DNA of 64,000 nt from Paraspadella gotoi (GCA_051294375.1 JBJCIZ010000239.1:6805545-6869544); one strand, 5' to 3'; positions 10,355-22,690 are shown, counted from the stretch's first letter. Notes: a model not told the origin generated them from the letters alone. Program-made: numbers and translations.

Positions 10355-11424
10355 CTTTCTTTTCCTTTGTTTTGTGTTTTGTTTTGTGTTTTCGTTCCTC
10401 TCTGTCTGGATGATTCTGTTTTGTTTTTTTTAAGTTCGGGCGGGAAAGAAAGGCGAGAATTGAAAAAATTAAATTTAATTCAATTAGCATTTTTTTTAGA
10501 GACATTGATCTACGACAATGGCGAGACTTTATGCTGAAGCATACATACTATGTACTACTTGCATATAATACAATTTGGCAAATTTTCATACATATTTTTT
10601 TGGGGAGGCAAATTAAGTTAAATTGTTCTGTAATTTTTTATTTTATTTTCAAAATACAATTAAGAGAATTTGGAATAAAAGAAATAATCCATTTGTCGAT
10701 GGTAAACTTAAAACTATTTAAAATTTTTAAAATATTTAAATTCTATTCAAATATTTTTTTAACGACGATACATATTTAGGAGTCACCCGTTTTTTTTGTT
10801 AAATCGATAAAACATTCACTCAAAATGTAAACTTAAAACATTTTCGAAATAAAAACTTTCTTATCGAAGCTTCATCTCGTAAAGTTTGAACGAATAATTT
10901 GAAATAAATTCTATTTTTTCTATACATCCCATGTAGTGAGCACAACAATTTCTCAAGTATAACACAAACGCAAACAGTGACTCATTGTACAGCACCTATT
11001 TATCTAACAAGTATTTATCCATATGATTAAGTTATTAAATTCGTACGCAAGTATTTAAAACGTAAGTGAAACATCGACCGACAGACTGACCGACAGACTG
11101 ACAGACCAACCGACTCGAACGACAGTCTTTGTGATTCCTCGCAATTTAAAAAAAACTTACCCTTCAGTTGTTTTCCTCGTGAGGATCTTATTCCGTTGAT
11201 CCAGGGACTTGAGATCGAAACTCGAGTTTTCTTCCTCAATTTCAAGTCGTTTTTTTTTTTAATTTTTCTCCTCTTTTTTGTTTAAGTTTGAAGTTCAAGT
11301 CGTTGATTCGAATAGGAACCGTTTTTTTTTATACAGAATCGCTGAAATGAAATCGAGTCAACATCGAAAAAAGTTGTTTAATTCAGGAAAATAATAATAA
11401 TAATAAATAATAATAATAATAAAA

Positions 11425-11488
<64 letters not shown>

Positions 11489-13225
11489 TCTTCCCCCGGA
11501 ATTGATCCTGCCACACGCACAATTCTTTTACAAAATTCTTTTATTTTTTATAGCAGAAGAATGTTTAAAGATTTTTCTGTCTTTTGGATTGTATTTAATT
11601 TTGCCATGTCGAAAAACAAAGGAAGGTATGCTTCATAAATAAGTAGCTGACACAAGCTAAACATGAAGTAAAATGACCAATCAAATATTTGATAAAACAA
11701 AATTTTTCAGATATATCATTAAGTACTAATTATCGAAGGAATCATAATATTTCCGATGGGGGGGGGTAAGTCCGAACCCTTTAAAAATAAATTTAATAAT
11801 TTAATAATTTGCTGATGGAAGACTCTAACTTTGTAAGGAGTCGAAACATGTTCCGACTACTTGTCAAAAAAAAATTCGTTGCCACAATTAAAAACTGTTT
11901 TCCTAAACCTAAACAACAAGAAATCGAAAGTCTATACATAATAATTTAATAACATTCGAGAGCCGTGACAGTTGCAAATAAAAATTCAATAATTTGGGGT
12001 TGACGTAATTATTAATTATCCGAGGATTTCTCATAAAAAACTGGAGATGTTTTTGACTAGAGAAAAAATTGATGTAATGAATCAGAAACGAAGGTTCGAA
12101 ACAAATCAATTTTACAAACAAAGTTTCACAAAAACAATAATAAACGTCTACGATAACAATTTAAAAAATAGAAATGGTCAGACACAATCCCAGTTGTGTG
12201 GCCCAGCTTTTTTGCTCACGGGTTTGTAGAAGTAAGATGAGTTCGTTGTCGTATTCGTCTTTTTCGTGGTCGTTGTCGTCATATTTTTTGTCGTCTTTTT
12301 CCGTCATATTTTTCGTCATCTTTTGTCATTGTCTTCGTATTTTTTTATTTACGCCCTGGTACAAGATATTTGAGCTCCTAAAAAATAGGCCCTATTTTCC
12401 CAAAGCCCCCCATTTCTTTTAAAGCTCGAATCCAATTTATTTTCTCATTTTAAAAATTAGGTTGAAGGTTGAAGGTTGAAGGTCCTCTCACGCACAAAAA
12501 AAAAAGAAAAAAAGATAAAACAAGTAGCTTGACGTTTTGAAACGAGGCTGTAACTAGGCGACGCGTTTCTGTAGCATTTCTACAGCATCGACCCCCGGCA
12601 TTTCCCTCGTTTGAAGAAGTTATCGGTCATCGATGCGAGGAAAAAAAAAATATTCGGCCGTAAGAGTGAATCGATGTCAGGCGCGAAAAAATGCTTTTAC
12701 GCGAATCGGCATTTTTTTCGTCGTCGTCGTCGCTTTCATGAATTCAATAGTGAGTTAATAGTTATATATTGTTGTTGTTGTTGTTGTTGACGTTGTCGTT
12801 ATCGTTTCAGAATTTTAGTTCCGTGACAAAAAAGGTCATTTTTTTTCCTTTTTCGATTTTAGAGAATATAAAAACCGGTTGATCGTGGAGGACCCTGGGA
12901 ACGACGGCCACTTTTGCCGGAAGGAGCGAGTGGCACGACTCGATAAAATTAAAACTTTGGTCAGATTTACTCGATCAAAATATTAACCCATTCCATCGTT
13001 TTCTCTCTCTCTCTCTCTCTCTCTCTCGGTCTCCTCTCATCATACTCACTCTCATTCATACTCTCTCATAATTACTAGAGCGACTAAAAAATGTTTAAAA
13101 TTTAATAACATAAAAATGAAGTGTTTATAACTACTTTATATGTTTGTAAATTTGCACTACATGAAAATTTCGAAAGTAAAATCGATGAGGATTCTGCGAG
13201 ATTGTTGTTTCGTGCGCTGGGGAGC

Positions 13226-13275
<50 letters not shown>

Positions 13276-13780
13276 AAAATGAGAAATAGGAGTGAGTATG
13301 AGAGAGAGAAAGAGTTAAAGAGGGAAAGAGAGAGAGATGGATTAAGTGAGAAAGAGAGAGATTGAGTGAGAGAGAAAAAGAGTAAGAGAGAGAGTGAGAG
13401 AAAGAAAAGGAGAGAGGAATAGGTAGAAAAGAAGAGAGTGAGAAAAGGAAAGAGAGAAAAGGAGTGAGAGAGAGCAAACGAAATAGAGAGAGAGCTCCTA
13501 GTAAAAAAGGGAAGAATCTTGTCTCAGCGTGAAGGTCAACTGGATGAGGAAGAGAAGGCGAGCGAACGCGAGCAGGAGGAAGAGGAAAAAGAAACGGAAA
13601 AAAAGGAGGAGGAGGAGGAGGAAGAGAAAAAACCGGGTTTAAGGAGATCAAGTGACCTTGGAGGATAAAAAGCTGAAAGCATAACATTTGATCCTTTAAA
13701 TTAAGCTAGTTCTGATCATAGAATTCTTTATACTTTAGTTATTTGGGAAAATAGTTAAAAAAATTTAATATAATCAGCTC
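10355..13780. other. Gene-poor AT-rich stretch
   Basis: I find no exon I can defend. An AAT microsatellite occupies about 11396-11487. One terminus of the 'GGCCTTATTTTCC' family (CCCTATTTTCCCAAAGCCCC) sits at about 12385-12440. A GA/GAAA-rich purine tract runs 13228-13480, and the Ser-Phe-Leu ORF across it is low complexity. A single CGAAACATG-type motif lies at about 11840. Confidence 0.5.
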
Positions 13781-13782
13781 AC

Positions 13783-13905
13783 CTATGATGAAGGCTTGAA
13801 ATGAAGCCGAAACATGTCTGTTTTTGAATTAAATAAAATCGTTGTCAAAACTAAACTCAAACTGTCTCTAATCGTCCCAAACAACGAAAAGAAAGGATTT
13901 ATATA
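13783..13905 (+). repeat. Hammerhead-core-like repeat, copy 1
   Basis: TATGATGAAGGC and GAAGCCGAAACATGTC surround a short hairpin (GGCTT/AAGCC). The roughly 80 bases downstream, including AAATAAAATCGTTGTC and ACAACGAAAAGAAAGGATTT, are shared with copies at 18408 and 18718. The CTGATGA...GAAA arrangement resembles a hammerhead core, with one extra A before the stem and, in this copy, a CTATGATGA variant. Confidence 0.45.
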
Positions 13906-14599
13906 ACAAAGTTTTAAATAAAAAAAATAAAGATCTTATTTTAAAATTTATTTATTTAAAAAAATATATTTATAATAAAAAAATTAAATTATTAAAAATT
14001 TCTGGTATTAAAGCATTATATTAATTAAATAAAATTATTTTTTTAAAAATAATATATATATAAAAAAGTTTAATATTTTTATTAAATTTTAAATTATTAT
14101 AATTAAAACTTAAGAGTTTATTAATATTTTTAAAAGCTGAATATAAATATTAATTAATTATTTTTTAATTTTGTTTTTACAAGAATATATTTTAAATTTA
14201 ATTTTTCTGCTTTTAAACATATAAAAAAATTTTGTAAAGCCTTTATTGAATAAGGCCTAAACCAAAAATGTTTATTTTATATAACAAAACAATTTTATAA
14301 AAATAATTTTTATTATAAAAATAAAAGAATAGAAGTATAAATATTTAAAAAAGATTAATTAAAATTTTTCGTTAATAATTATCAAAATTTTATTTCCGCT
14401 ATAATAAAAAATAATTTTTTTTTAAACTTTCTCCTATAAAAAAGATTAATAATTATTACCATTCAAATTCCTTTGATGATATCAATTTTATGCCTGGGTC
14501 CCCTTAAGCGACAATCGCAAGAGCTGCGCCTCTGTAATTTCCTTTCCATAATTTCACTTGATAAAAGAGGAGAGAGGAAGGGTTTAGAGAAAGAGACCG

Positions 14600-14990
14600 G
14601 TGGTAAGTCGCCTCACAATATATAAATCATCCATTCATTTAATAAATAAGCTGTTTTGTCTGCTGATTTTGGACAGGCGATATTAACGATAATAACATAG
14701 TGGTCTTTTCTTACAATTGAAACATTCTTTGAACTATTATACCTCTTCATTGATAGGGAATCCAGGTACTCTGGGAGTGAATAAACGAGACGGTGAAGGG
14801 AGTGAATAAACGAGACTGTGAGAGAGTCTTGATTGAAAGCTTGGAGGGACCTGTTATGCCATTAGCTTGTAAGAGTGATGGAGGCCTTAAACCACCAAAG
14901 CCTTTCCAAAGTCAGGGGAAAGATATTTTAGTTATTAAATGAATAATTTTATATTGGTTGTACCAATTTCATTGCAAGATTCACTCACAG
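14600..14990. repeat. Two facing copies of the 'GAGTGAATAAACGAGAC' repeat
   Basis: An inverted fragment (CCATTCATTTAATAAATAAGC) at about 14635 is followed by a direct copy from 14755. The direct copy contains a small internal duplication (GAGTGAATAAACGAGAC twice) and ends near CAATTTCATTGCAAGAT. Confidence 0.5.
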
Positions 14991-15244
14991 TCCAGTTGAT
15001 TCACTGTTCACTAGCGAACACGCGATAGAGTGACCCCTGGGATGGACTTTGTACAGGCTAAATGTATTATAATTAATTTGTACCAATAAATCCCTAAAAA
15101 CTACTGTAAAAATCAAATTGTTAAAGAACCCAATCAATGAATCATATAAAAATTAGTATTTACCCAAAATAAAAATTATTTATTCATTTAATTTGATAAA
15201 ATAACTACCTCGCTCCTGACTTTGAACTTTATACTTTGAGAATT

Positions 15245-15384
15245 TCAATTAAAGACATCAATACCATAAACGCCAAGGGTCTTGTAAACGCCCATCAGGA
15301 ATTCCTCAGGGTTTTCATCCGCGCGGCGTTTCTCTAACTTAACGTCGGAAGCTTTGGCGGCCACAACTACGTGGGACGGCGACC
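15245..15384 (-). CDS. Terminal exon of an unidentified gene
   Basis: After a GTCCCAG acceptor the minus strand reads 45 codons: SPSHVVVAAKASDVKLEKRR, then ADENPEEFLMGVYKTLGVYG, then IDVFN and a TGA stop at 15245-15247. Composition is coding-like and clearly more GC-rich than the surroundings. The segment is charged then hydrophobic, with no motif I recognise. Upstream exons should lie at higher coordinates, but I could not connect any. No function is assigned. Confidence 0.5.
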
Positions 15385-16309
15385 CTGGGACCGTTTTTTT
15401 GAATTTGAATTAGAATTTTTTACTCCGCATTAGTGTTCAATGTGATAGTAAAAACAAGAAGGTATGAATTGTTACGAGGCTAGGGATCTCGCCCCTGCTC
15501 AGCTTCCTAAAGTTAGGAAGGAAGAGAGAGGTACCTGAGCAAGCTTTCTCGTCACTCCTTTGCTATGTCAGCTATCTCAGCATAGATCATCAAATGAGAA
15601 GTTGGCGGGAAAACAGAAGAACCAAGAGAGATCTCGGGTACCACAGTTCCCATCCAATAGGAAAGAAAGGTTTATTTTAAAGTTTTAGTCCCAAACGCTT
15701 CTCAGATCGCTACTAGGGTTCAATGTCATTTTCCTTTCACTCCTTGCTCCAGACTTGCTCCTCTCTCATCATCATCAGGAGCAAGCGCTTCCTCCTCCTA
15801 TTCTCCTTCATGCATCGATTGCTCTTCAGTGTTTCGATCGTCGTGAGCGTTGGCTGTCTGTTGATTGTTGTCGTTGTTGTTGCATAATTGTCTTTGTTGT
15901 CGTTGTCGTTACTATGGAATAATGACAACGCACTTCTCGCCGATTCGTTAAAATTATCCGCCTGAGAATTATTTCGTCTTGAATTGATCCTTAAAATTAA
16001 GTTTTAACTTCGTCCGCTTCTCGAGTCATAATTTCAAAGATAAAATGGAGATGAACAAAAGGCGAACAAGTGTCGCCTTCGGCGGGAAGAAGCGAAGGAA
16101 GCGACGAAGCCTCCTGGCGAGAACCGTGAAAATCGCGATCGAAGAAACAAAAGACGTCAGGAACAAAATCTGGGTATATGACGATAAAGATACGATAAGA
16201 AAAAGAGGAAAGATGAAAATAAAAAAATGACATAATAAAGATATAAATAAAACGTTTTCTAGAGTTCCTTAACTCTTGGCCCATGAAAAAAAGTTAATTT
16301 ATTTAACAT

Positions 16310-16958
16310 ATTATGGTGGACTAAAATCCACCAACCGTTCATCACGGCCATTGGTGCCGGAGGCAAGTCATTCGTCTCCCAACCCAAAGGTCCGGGGTTC
16401 TAGCCCGGTGTCGTCTGGCAGTTAGAGGGACGGGGCGCTTAACCCGCCTGTAACATGGTGTTACAGCCTGATCCGAAGCTCAGGGACTGCTTATATTGAA
16501 CGGTTCTGTCATTAACACTTATCAATAATTACTGTCTCTTCATTGGTGAGCCCGACTTCCGAACACAACAGCAACAACAACACTTTCCAGGCGACATGCC
16601 TCAACCTGGCGATGCACTTTCCGCCCACAACATATCAGCGACATGCCTCAACTTGGTGACGAACTTTCCACCAACAACAATTCACTTAAGAGACGCAACA
16701 GACTTCTCCCTACGGAGGGGGGATGTATGGTGGACTAAAATCCACCAACCGTTCATCAGCGGCCATTGTGCCGGAGGCAAGTCATTCGCCTCCCAACCCA
16801 AAGGTCCGGGGTTCTAGCCCGGTGGTCGTCTGGCAGTTAAGAGGGACGGGGCGCTTAACCCGCCTGTAACATGGTGTTACAGCCTGATCCGAAGCTCAGG
16901 GACTGCTTATATTGAACGGTTCTGTCATTAACACTTATCAATAATTACTGTCTCTTCA
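16310..16958 (+). mobile_element. TRIM-like miniature LTR retroelement
   Basis: Two direct repeats, 16310-16542 and 16724-16958, differ by a few indels and enclose only 181 bases. The 3' copy begins TGTATGG and both copies end TCTCTTCA, giving TG...CA ends. Directly after the 5' repeat comes TTGGTGAGCCCGAC, where a tRNA primer-binding site (TGG...) belongs. Directly before the 3' repeat comes CGGAGGGGGGA, a polypurine tract. ATAT flanks both outer ends as a likely 4-base target duplication. The interior is non-coding and contains a roughly 40-base tandem duplication (GCGACATGCCTCAAC). No gag or pol is present, so movement would need proteins in trans. Confidence 0.8.
16392..16408 (+). promoter_or_regulatory. 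tRNA-like B-box inside the LTR
   Basis: CCGGGGTTCTAGCCCGG forms a T-arm-like hairpin with a near-consensus B box (GGTTCTAGCCC), preceded by an AACCCAAAGGTC segment that resembles an anticodon arm end. The 3' LTR has the same feature at about 16808-16824. A Pol III promoter role is inference. Confidence 0.4.
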
Positions 16959-17545
16959 ATATGTTACAATGCTTAACTGTAAAACATGCATATTGTAGGC
17001 TTGCTGAATAGAATAATAATAATTATTATTATTATTATTATTATTAAAGTTATATGATAACTTAATACTTAATAGTAATTTGGAACGATGTTGAAAATAT
17101 GATAATCCCGTCCTTGACTTTGGTTCGTCCAGGCGGTTGATTTCTTAGAAATGCTTTGGACTCTCGTCCCCGACTCGACGCTGAGAAAAATCGAGGAAAC
17201 TTTTACTGGGTGAGCCGAGAAATTCACTTCTCGGGATTTGGAAGGGGTTGGGCGAAGTGACAAGGCCAAGGGGGTTTAGACAAGGCAAGGGGTTTAGACA
17301 CGGACAAGGGGGTTTAGACAAGGCCAAGGGGATTTAGACAAGGCAAGGAGGTTTTAGACAAGGCCAAGGGTATTTAGACAAGGCCAAGGGGTTTAGATAA
17401 CCAAGGTTATAAATCAAAAGCGACTTTTTTTGTTCTTTACTTAATCTTATCCCTAAATACTAACTTAATCTTTAAAACTAAACTAAACTTTTAATTTATC
17501 AACTCCTTTCGTGATAATCGAATTCAGAATTAATAATTTAATACA

Positions 17546-17691
17546 TTGAGAATGAGAGTATTTCATATTCAATTACGCGATGTTCCTTTATTCGTCAGCG
17601 CAGAGCAGCCGTCGGAAGTAAGTCTCGTGGCGGCCTCTTTCCTCACTTGTTGTCGACCGAATTCACCGCAGTATTTTTTGCGCTACGCTGA
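17546..17691 (+). CDS. Exon-like block, unidentified
   Basis: The plus strand reads MRMRVFHIQLRDVPLFVSAE then QPSEVSLVAASFLTCCRPNS then PQYFLRYAE up to a GAG-GTGAGGAG donor. An earlier strong donor (GTAAGTC) lies inside. The minus strand could also carry a small exon here (CACCTCAG acceptor). Composition is coding-like, but neither strand nor family can be fixed. Confidence 0.3.
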
Positions 17692-18271
17692 GGTGAGGAG
17701 AGCGGAAACAGAGGGAGAAGGCTCTTTCTTCTTTCTTCTTTCTTCCTCTTTCTTTATTTCTCTCTTTCTCTCTTTCCTTCTGTCTTAATATAGTTTCTCT
17801 CTGTCGTTGGAAAAATACTTTTTGTTTAGAAATAAGGAGATGATTATTTATTAATTCTATTTTAACTATTATTTTAACTATTTTAACTACTATGCTATAC
17901 GAAATATAGGACATACAAAATTGTATCGCTCATTTGACAATAATACAACTTATTTTTGTTTGGCTTACATCTAAAAAGTAAATTAAATTCCCCTCTTATT
18001 TTTTTAAACACAATACACATCACGAGACTGAATATACATCGAAAAACAGAAACAAACAAAGTAACAAAACTAAAGTTTGATATCGAACGATTTTACGGAT
18101 TTCTTGGTTCAGTGCAAACGTCTTCTACCAACTGAGTTTGAATCGTCGTAGCTAATTCTTCTTTACTGTCGAGTTTCTTGTAGTTATTTGGCGATATGAG
18201 TTTCAGTCCTGTAAAAAAATTATAACACCAAATAACAAAAATTAATAAAAAAAACAAACAAATGAAGCATG

Positions 18272-18360
18272 TATTATTATTATTATTATTATTTATTATT
18301 ATTATTATTATTATATTATTATTATATTATTATTATTATTATATATTATTATTATTATTA
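18272..18360. repeat. (TTA)n microsatellite
   Basis: Imperfect ATT units; the Ile/Tyr/Leu ORF over it is not a gene. Confidence 0.9.
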
Positions 18361-18407
18361 ATTTTTTTTTTTATTGTTATTTTATATTCACTGCGGCGAA
18401 AAAAAGT

Positions 18408-18520
18408 GCTGATAAAGACTTGTACCAAAGTCGAAACGTGTCCATTAATAATAAACAAATTGTTGTTCTAAATTAAAATCAAACTTTCTCTAAGTACAAA
18501 ACACAACGAAAGAAATGATT
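18408..18520 (+). repeat. Hammerhead-core-like repeat, copy 2
   Basis: CTGATAAAGACTTGTACC followed by AAAGTCGAAACGTGTCC forms a GACTT/AAGTC stem in the same layout as copy 1. The downstream AACGAAAGAAATGATTT tail is shared. CTGATAA is a variant of the CTGATGA box. Confidence 0.45.
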
Positions 18521-18635
18521 TATACAAAATATTTTCTCAAAATTAAAAAAAAATAGTGGAGTATTTAAAGCTAACAAGTGCTACTTTTTTTTTGCGCAGT
18601 GTATATGTATCTAAATAAAAAATTATAACAAATTG

Positions 18636-18788
18636 ACAAAGTTTGAAGAGAGATTTAACAACGATTTTTATTTCATAGTGAAACGGACATGTTTCGACTC
18701 ACATACGAGTCTTGTGAGTATGTGAGTCGAAACATGTCCGTTTCACTATGAAATAAAAATCGTTGTTAAATCTCTCTTCAAACTTTGT
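18636..18788. repeat. Perfect palindrome, 71-base arms
   Basis: Arms 18636-18706 and 18718-18788 are exact reverse complements around an 11-base spacer. Each arm carries TCGAAACATGTCC and the ATAAAAATCGTTGTT tail of the hammerhead-like family, so this is a head-to-head or tail-to-tail pair of that repeat. Confidence 0.95.
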
Positions 18789-18856
18789 TCTAAATCAAAT
18801 CACAACGAAACAGAAAGGAAAAATCTTAAAAGCATAAGGAATCGAGCCTACTTTTG

Positions 18857-19106
18857 ATGATAACCAAATATTGATGCGATGATAACCAAATATTGATGCG
18901 ATGATAACCGAAGGATTGATGCGATGATAACCAAATGATGGATGCGATGATAGTCATTCATTGATGCGATGATAAATCATTCATTGATGCGATGATAGTC
19001 CTTCATTGATCGGATGATAATCATTCATTGATGCGATGATAGTCATTCATTGATGCGATGATAGTCATTCATTGATGCGATGCTAGTCATTCATTGACGT
19101 GATGAG
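18857..19106. repeat. 22-base minisatellite
   Basis: About eleven units of GATGATAGTCATTCATTGATGC, with variants such as GATGATAACCAAATATTGATGC at the left end. A (GA)n run follows from 19112 to about 19200. Confidence 0.9.
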
Positions 19107-19112
19107 TTAATT

Positions 19113-19174
<62 letters not shown>

Positions 19175-19239
19175 CGACATAGTGTTGATTGAGAGAGAAA
19201 TATAGAGAGAATAATAAAATAATAATAAAAGTTTTTAGA

Positions 19240-20410
19240 AGGAAAAAAATAAAATCCACGAAAATCTCGGAAATAAATTTGGATTTTGTATTAAGAAAAA
19301 AGTGGCGTGATAAAAATAAAATTGTTTTATTAGAGTGTGATTAAGCATCAATTAACTTTCAATTTTTTTTTTCAATTGAAATAAGACTGAAGTCTTTTGT
19401 TCATCTAGTTCAAATGAGGTTGAAAACCTTATTTTTTTGCATATTATTGAAAATTAATGAGATTGATATTGATTGTATGAAATGAAAACTCGTCGCTATA
19501 AGGCTAAACTATTTTCAATAATAACGGTCAAAAAAATTATAATCTCTTTTAACAAAATATATAGTTGAAAATACTCAGTTAACGACTATGATATTTTTGA
19601 CTTCCAAATATTTTTTTTACTTATCAAAAAAAATTTTATTTCCTCATTTTAAAAAATTTAATCTTGAATGAAATTTTAGATTGTTCTTTATTAAAGAAGA
19701 TATTGCTTACCTCTCACATTAGCAGAACTCATGTGACATTGATGGCATATAAGTTATTATTATTCACTTTTCTCAAATGAATCCGAAAATCTCGAATGTA
19801 AATTTGGGATTTTGTATCGAGAATAAATGGCGATAATAAAAGTTTTTAGAAGTAAAAAAAATAATCATAATTTTTAAAAAAAACGAACGATCAACGCAAA
19901 GAGAGAAAGAGACAGAAAGAGAGAGAGAGAGAGAAAAGCTGAACAGACGCTGCAGAGGCGGAACTCGTTTACCTCGTTTACTCGTCGCCAAGTGACGGTG
20001 GTGAAAAAAAAGTGACTAAAAAAAAAATAGGAGAGAGAGAAAGGGAGAGAGAGAGAGAGAAGAGAGAGAGAAAGATAGAGAGAGGAGAGAAGAGAAAGAG
20101 AGAGAAAAGAGAGAGAGAGAGAGAGAAAGAAGCTGAACAGACCGCTGCAGAGGCGGAACTCGTTATAAGTTATTCTTCACTTTTTCTAAATTGTATCCAG
20201 GAAAATCTCGGATGTAAATTTAGGATTTTGTATTGAAAAAAAAAGCGCGGAATAATTGGCGATAATAAAAGTTTAAGAAGGAAAAAATAATAGAATTTTT
20301 CAAAAAATGAACGATCAGGATGAGATCGTACAGAAGAAAAAGAGAGAAAGAGAGACAAAGCTGGACAGCTGCTGGAAGGCCGCTGTACAGTCACTGCAGA
20401 GCCTGAACTC
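19240..20410. repeat. Degenerate tandem repeat, units about 400-550 bases
   Basis: The sequence AAAATCTCGGAAATAAATTTG...TTTTGTAT...GGCG...ATAAAAGTTTTTAGAAG recurs starting near 19255, 19788 and 20205. The last two units end in GA-rich DNA plus GCTGAACAGACGCTGCAGAGG-like sequence; GCTGAACAGACCGCTGCAGA also occurs at about 20133. Confidence 0.6.
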
Positions 20411-20419
20411 GTCTTTCTA

Positions 20420-20421
20420 AA

Positions 20422-20460
<39 letters not shown>

Positions 20461-22320
20461 ATAAAACAACATGAGACGCTAACAGAAATAAAAAACACTA
20501 TATCACGTAAGTGTAAGATACTAATTAAAACAGACAAAGAGACGCAAAAAAGAAAAAAGAAAAAAAAAGAAAAAAAAGAAAATTTTTTTTTTTTTATAAT
20601 AGACCAAAACAGTATTGACAAAAATCCAAAAAACAGTAATCAGTGTAAAAAACAGAAACAGTAAAACAAGTAAAACTAAACTATTAAAATTCAAGCAAGA
20701 AAAAAAAAGACACTAAACGTTTAAAATTGACCATAATTAAATGTTATGAACATAATTCAATAGAAACTATAAAATATAACGTTCAAGAACGTTCAAATTC
20801 AAATTTAAATCAAAAAAACACCCTTGATCTAAAAACAAAAACACATAACGTTTAAAATGGACTCCAAGACAAAAACAAAAACAAAAACAAAAAATATATA
20901 AGCATAAACGAAAAACAACGTTAAATAAACACAGTAACAAACAAAACAAAAATTATGAAAAAGAACAAATAGAAAATATAAAGCATAAATGAAATATACC
21001 ATAAAATGTATAATTATAAAATGTGTTAAAGTAAAGGGCAAAACTAGGATTTTTTTTAAAATAATTTTATACTCGTAAAAAAACCGGAAAAAGAAAAAAG
21101 TTGTTTTAAAGTAAAAAACAAAAATGTCTAGTTAAAAAGTGTTTAATCGTAAAGTAAAACGAAAAAACGTAAAAGCGTCATGGTTTTAATTTTTATAAAA
21201 CGTCATTATAAGTATTTAATGCATAGTGATAACATATACCCAAATTTATAATTACAGATGTGTTAAAAGTAAGGGGCAGAGGGACCACAACGCTATTAAT
21301 AGAAATAAAAAACTAACAATGTCAATATATATATATATAGGTATATAACACACATACTACATATTTTTAAATAATAATCATACATAAAAAGAAAGACAGC
21401 TAAATATAAAACAAAAGACGCCTAAAAACAGAAGACACTATAAAAGACAAAGACGCTAAAACATAAAGACACTAATAACATAACAGAACGCTATAAAACG
21501 CTAAATAAAACGATAAAAAACAGAAGAAACATAATAAAAAAAAAGACGCCTAATTAAAACAAAGGAGACCTAAAAAACAAAATGAGACGCTAATGAAATA
21601 CTATCTCAACCTATATTAAATAATAACAAACAAGACGCTAATAAAACAAAGATATAGATATGTGGTCGCCCTCAATACCTGAAATAGGCCAAATACCCAA
21701 TCGGAGATACCCTCATTGATGTAAATAATTCCATAGCCATTTTAACACCGTTTAAGTTAAAAAAAAAAGAAAAAAAATATATATAATTAATTTAAAGAAA
21801 TAAAAGAAAGGCAAAAATATGTTACAATTGTTTACAATTGGAAATTTTTCCAATTTTTTCCAATCGCAGCTTGTAAAAATTTTATTTTTATTGTATTAAA
21901 ATTAAGATATAGCTTCTCATTAAAAAAAATCCTTTGAGTTCCCATTTTTAGTATTAAAATTTAAAAAAAAAATTTTTGAATTTCATCTTCAATATTATAT
22001 ACTGCAATATGTAAATTAGATATAAAGCATTTCTATATTACTAATTTGGATATTATAATGAGTACTTTAATCTCATTTGCATATTGCAGTAAATCATAAT
22101 GAAGTGGAAATTCAAACAAAAATACTTAAATCCAATGTAATATGAAAAATATCACAGCTATTTCAAGATGAACAAGCCATATTTAAAATTTTTAACTTAC
22201 ATATGATCGCACACTTTCTAAAAACTTTATCATAATTCATAATAGATTTTTATTTTAAAAAAAACGGTAAGTCACAGCCAAACCTATAAAGCGTAGTAGT
22301 TTTTATTATATGAAAGAGCA
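20420..22320. other. AT-rich stretch without genes
   Basis: This is A-rich on the plus strand, with recurring short words such as AAAAGACGCTAA and AACAAAGACGC. I see no exon. A 90-base stem-loop at 22001-22090 is listed separately. Confidence 0.5.
22001..22090. repeat. Stem-loop with ATTTGCATATTGCAGT ends
   Basis: ACTGCAATATGTAAATTAGA at the left is an 18/20 reverse complement of TCTCATTTGCATATTGCAGT at the right. Single ends of the same sequence occur near 37996, 42499 and 58570. This suggests a very small MITE or a shared terminal motif. Confidence 0.4.
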
Positions 22321-22321
22321 G

Positions 22322-22423
22322 CTGACGGACGACGACGACGACGACGAGACGACGTCACCACAAAGAAGCAACCCTAAAACATTTATAGAGCCTGACCCGG
22401 CTTCGCCGATCAAGGCTCGATAA
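22322..22423 (+). CDS. Possible terminal exon with acidic run
   Basis: After a GAGCAG acceptor with a T-rich upstream side the plus strand reads LTDDDDDDETTSPQRSNPK then TFIEPDPASPIKAR and TAA. The composition and the Ser-Pro sites look coding, but no upstream exon or family match supports it. Confidence 0.3.
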   Translation: MTDDDDDDETTSPQRSNPKTFIEPDPASPIKAR

Positions 22424-22502
22424 AAAAACACAATAACAAATTGACAATAATATTATCGCGGGGGGAAAATTTTTTTTTCGCTTAAAAGTCCGATTATCAA
22501 TT

Positions 22503-22690
22503 ATTTCAAGGCCTTATTTTCCTTGAGCGCCCTGTTTCATCTTAAAGTAGAAAACAAAATATTTTAGTTTAACGAATATTTTAAAGGTTTAAAGATGAGG
22601 TGATGGATTTGGTTAAGGATTAAGTTTAGAAATTAGTGATTAGGGTGAAGGATTAGGGTAAGGAAATAAAGTTTAGGGTTTAGGTCCAAT
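22503..22690. mobile_element. One end of the GGCCTTATTTTCC / CCCTAA family
   Basis: AAGGCCTTATTTTCCTTGAG and CGCCCTGTTTCATCTTAAA form the left terminus. A TTAGGGT-like tract follows to about 22682. The expected right terminus is not visible. Confidence 0.4.

Noticed and set aside
16045-16230. Basic 61-residue ORF starting MEMNKRRTS
   Set aside because: Lys/Arg-rich from AAG/AAA runs, with no upstream or downstream support. I could not link it to the 15245 exon on the other strand.
18857-19106. CRISPR-like array
   Set aside because: The 22-base units are contiguous, without unique spacers. This is a minisatellite in a eukaryotic genome.
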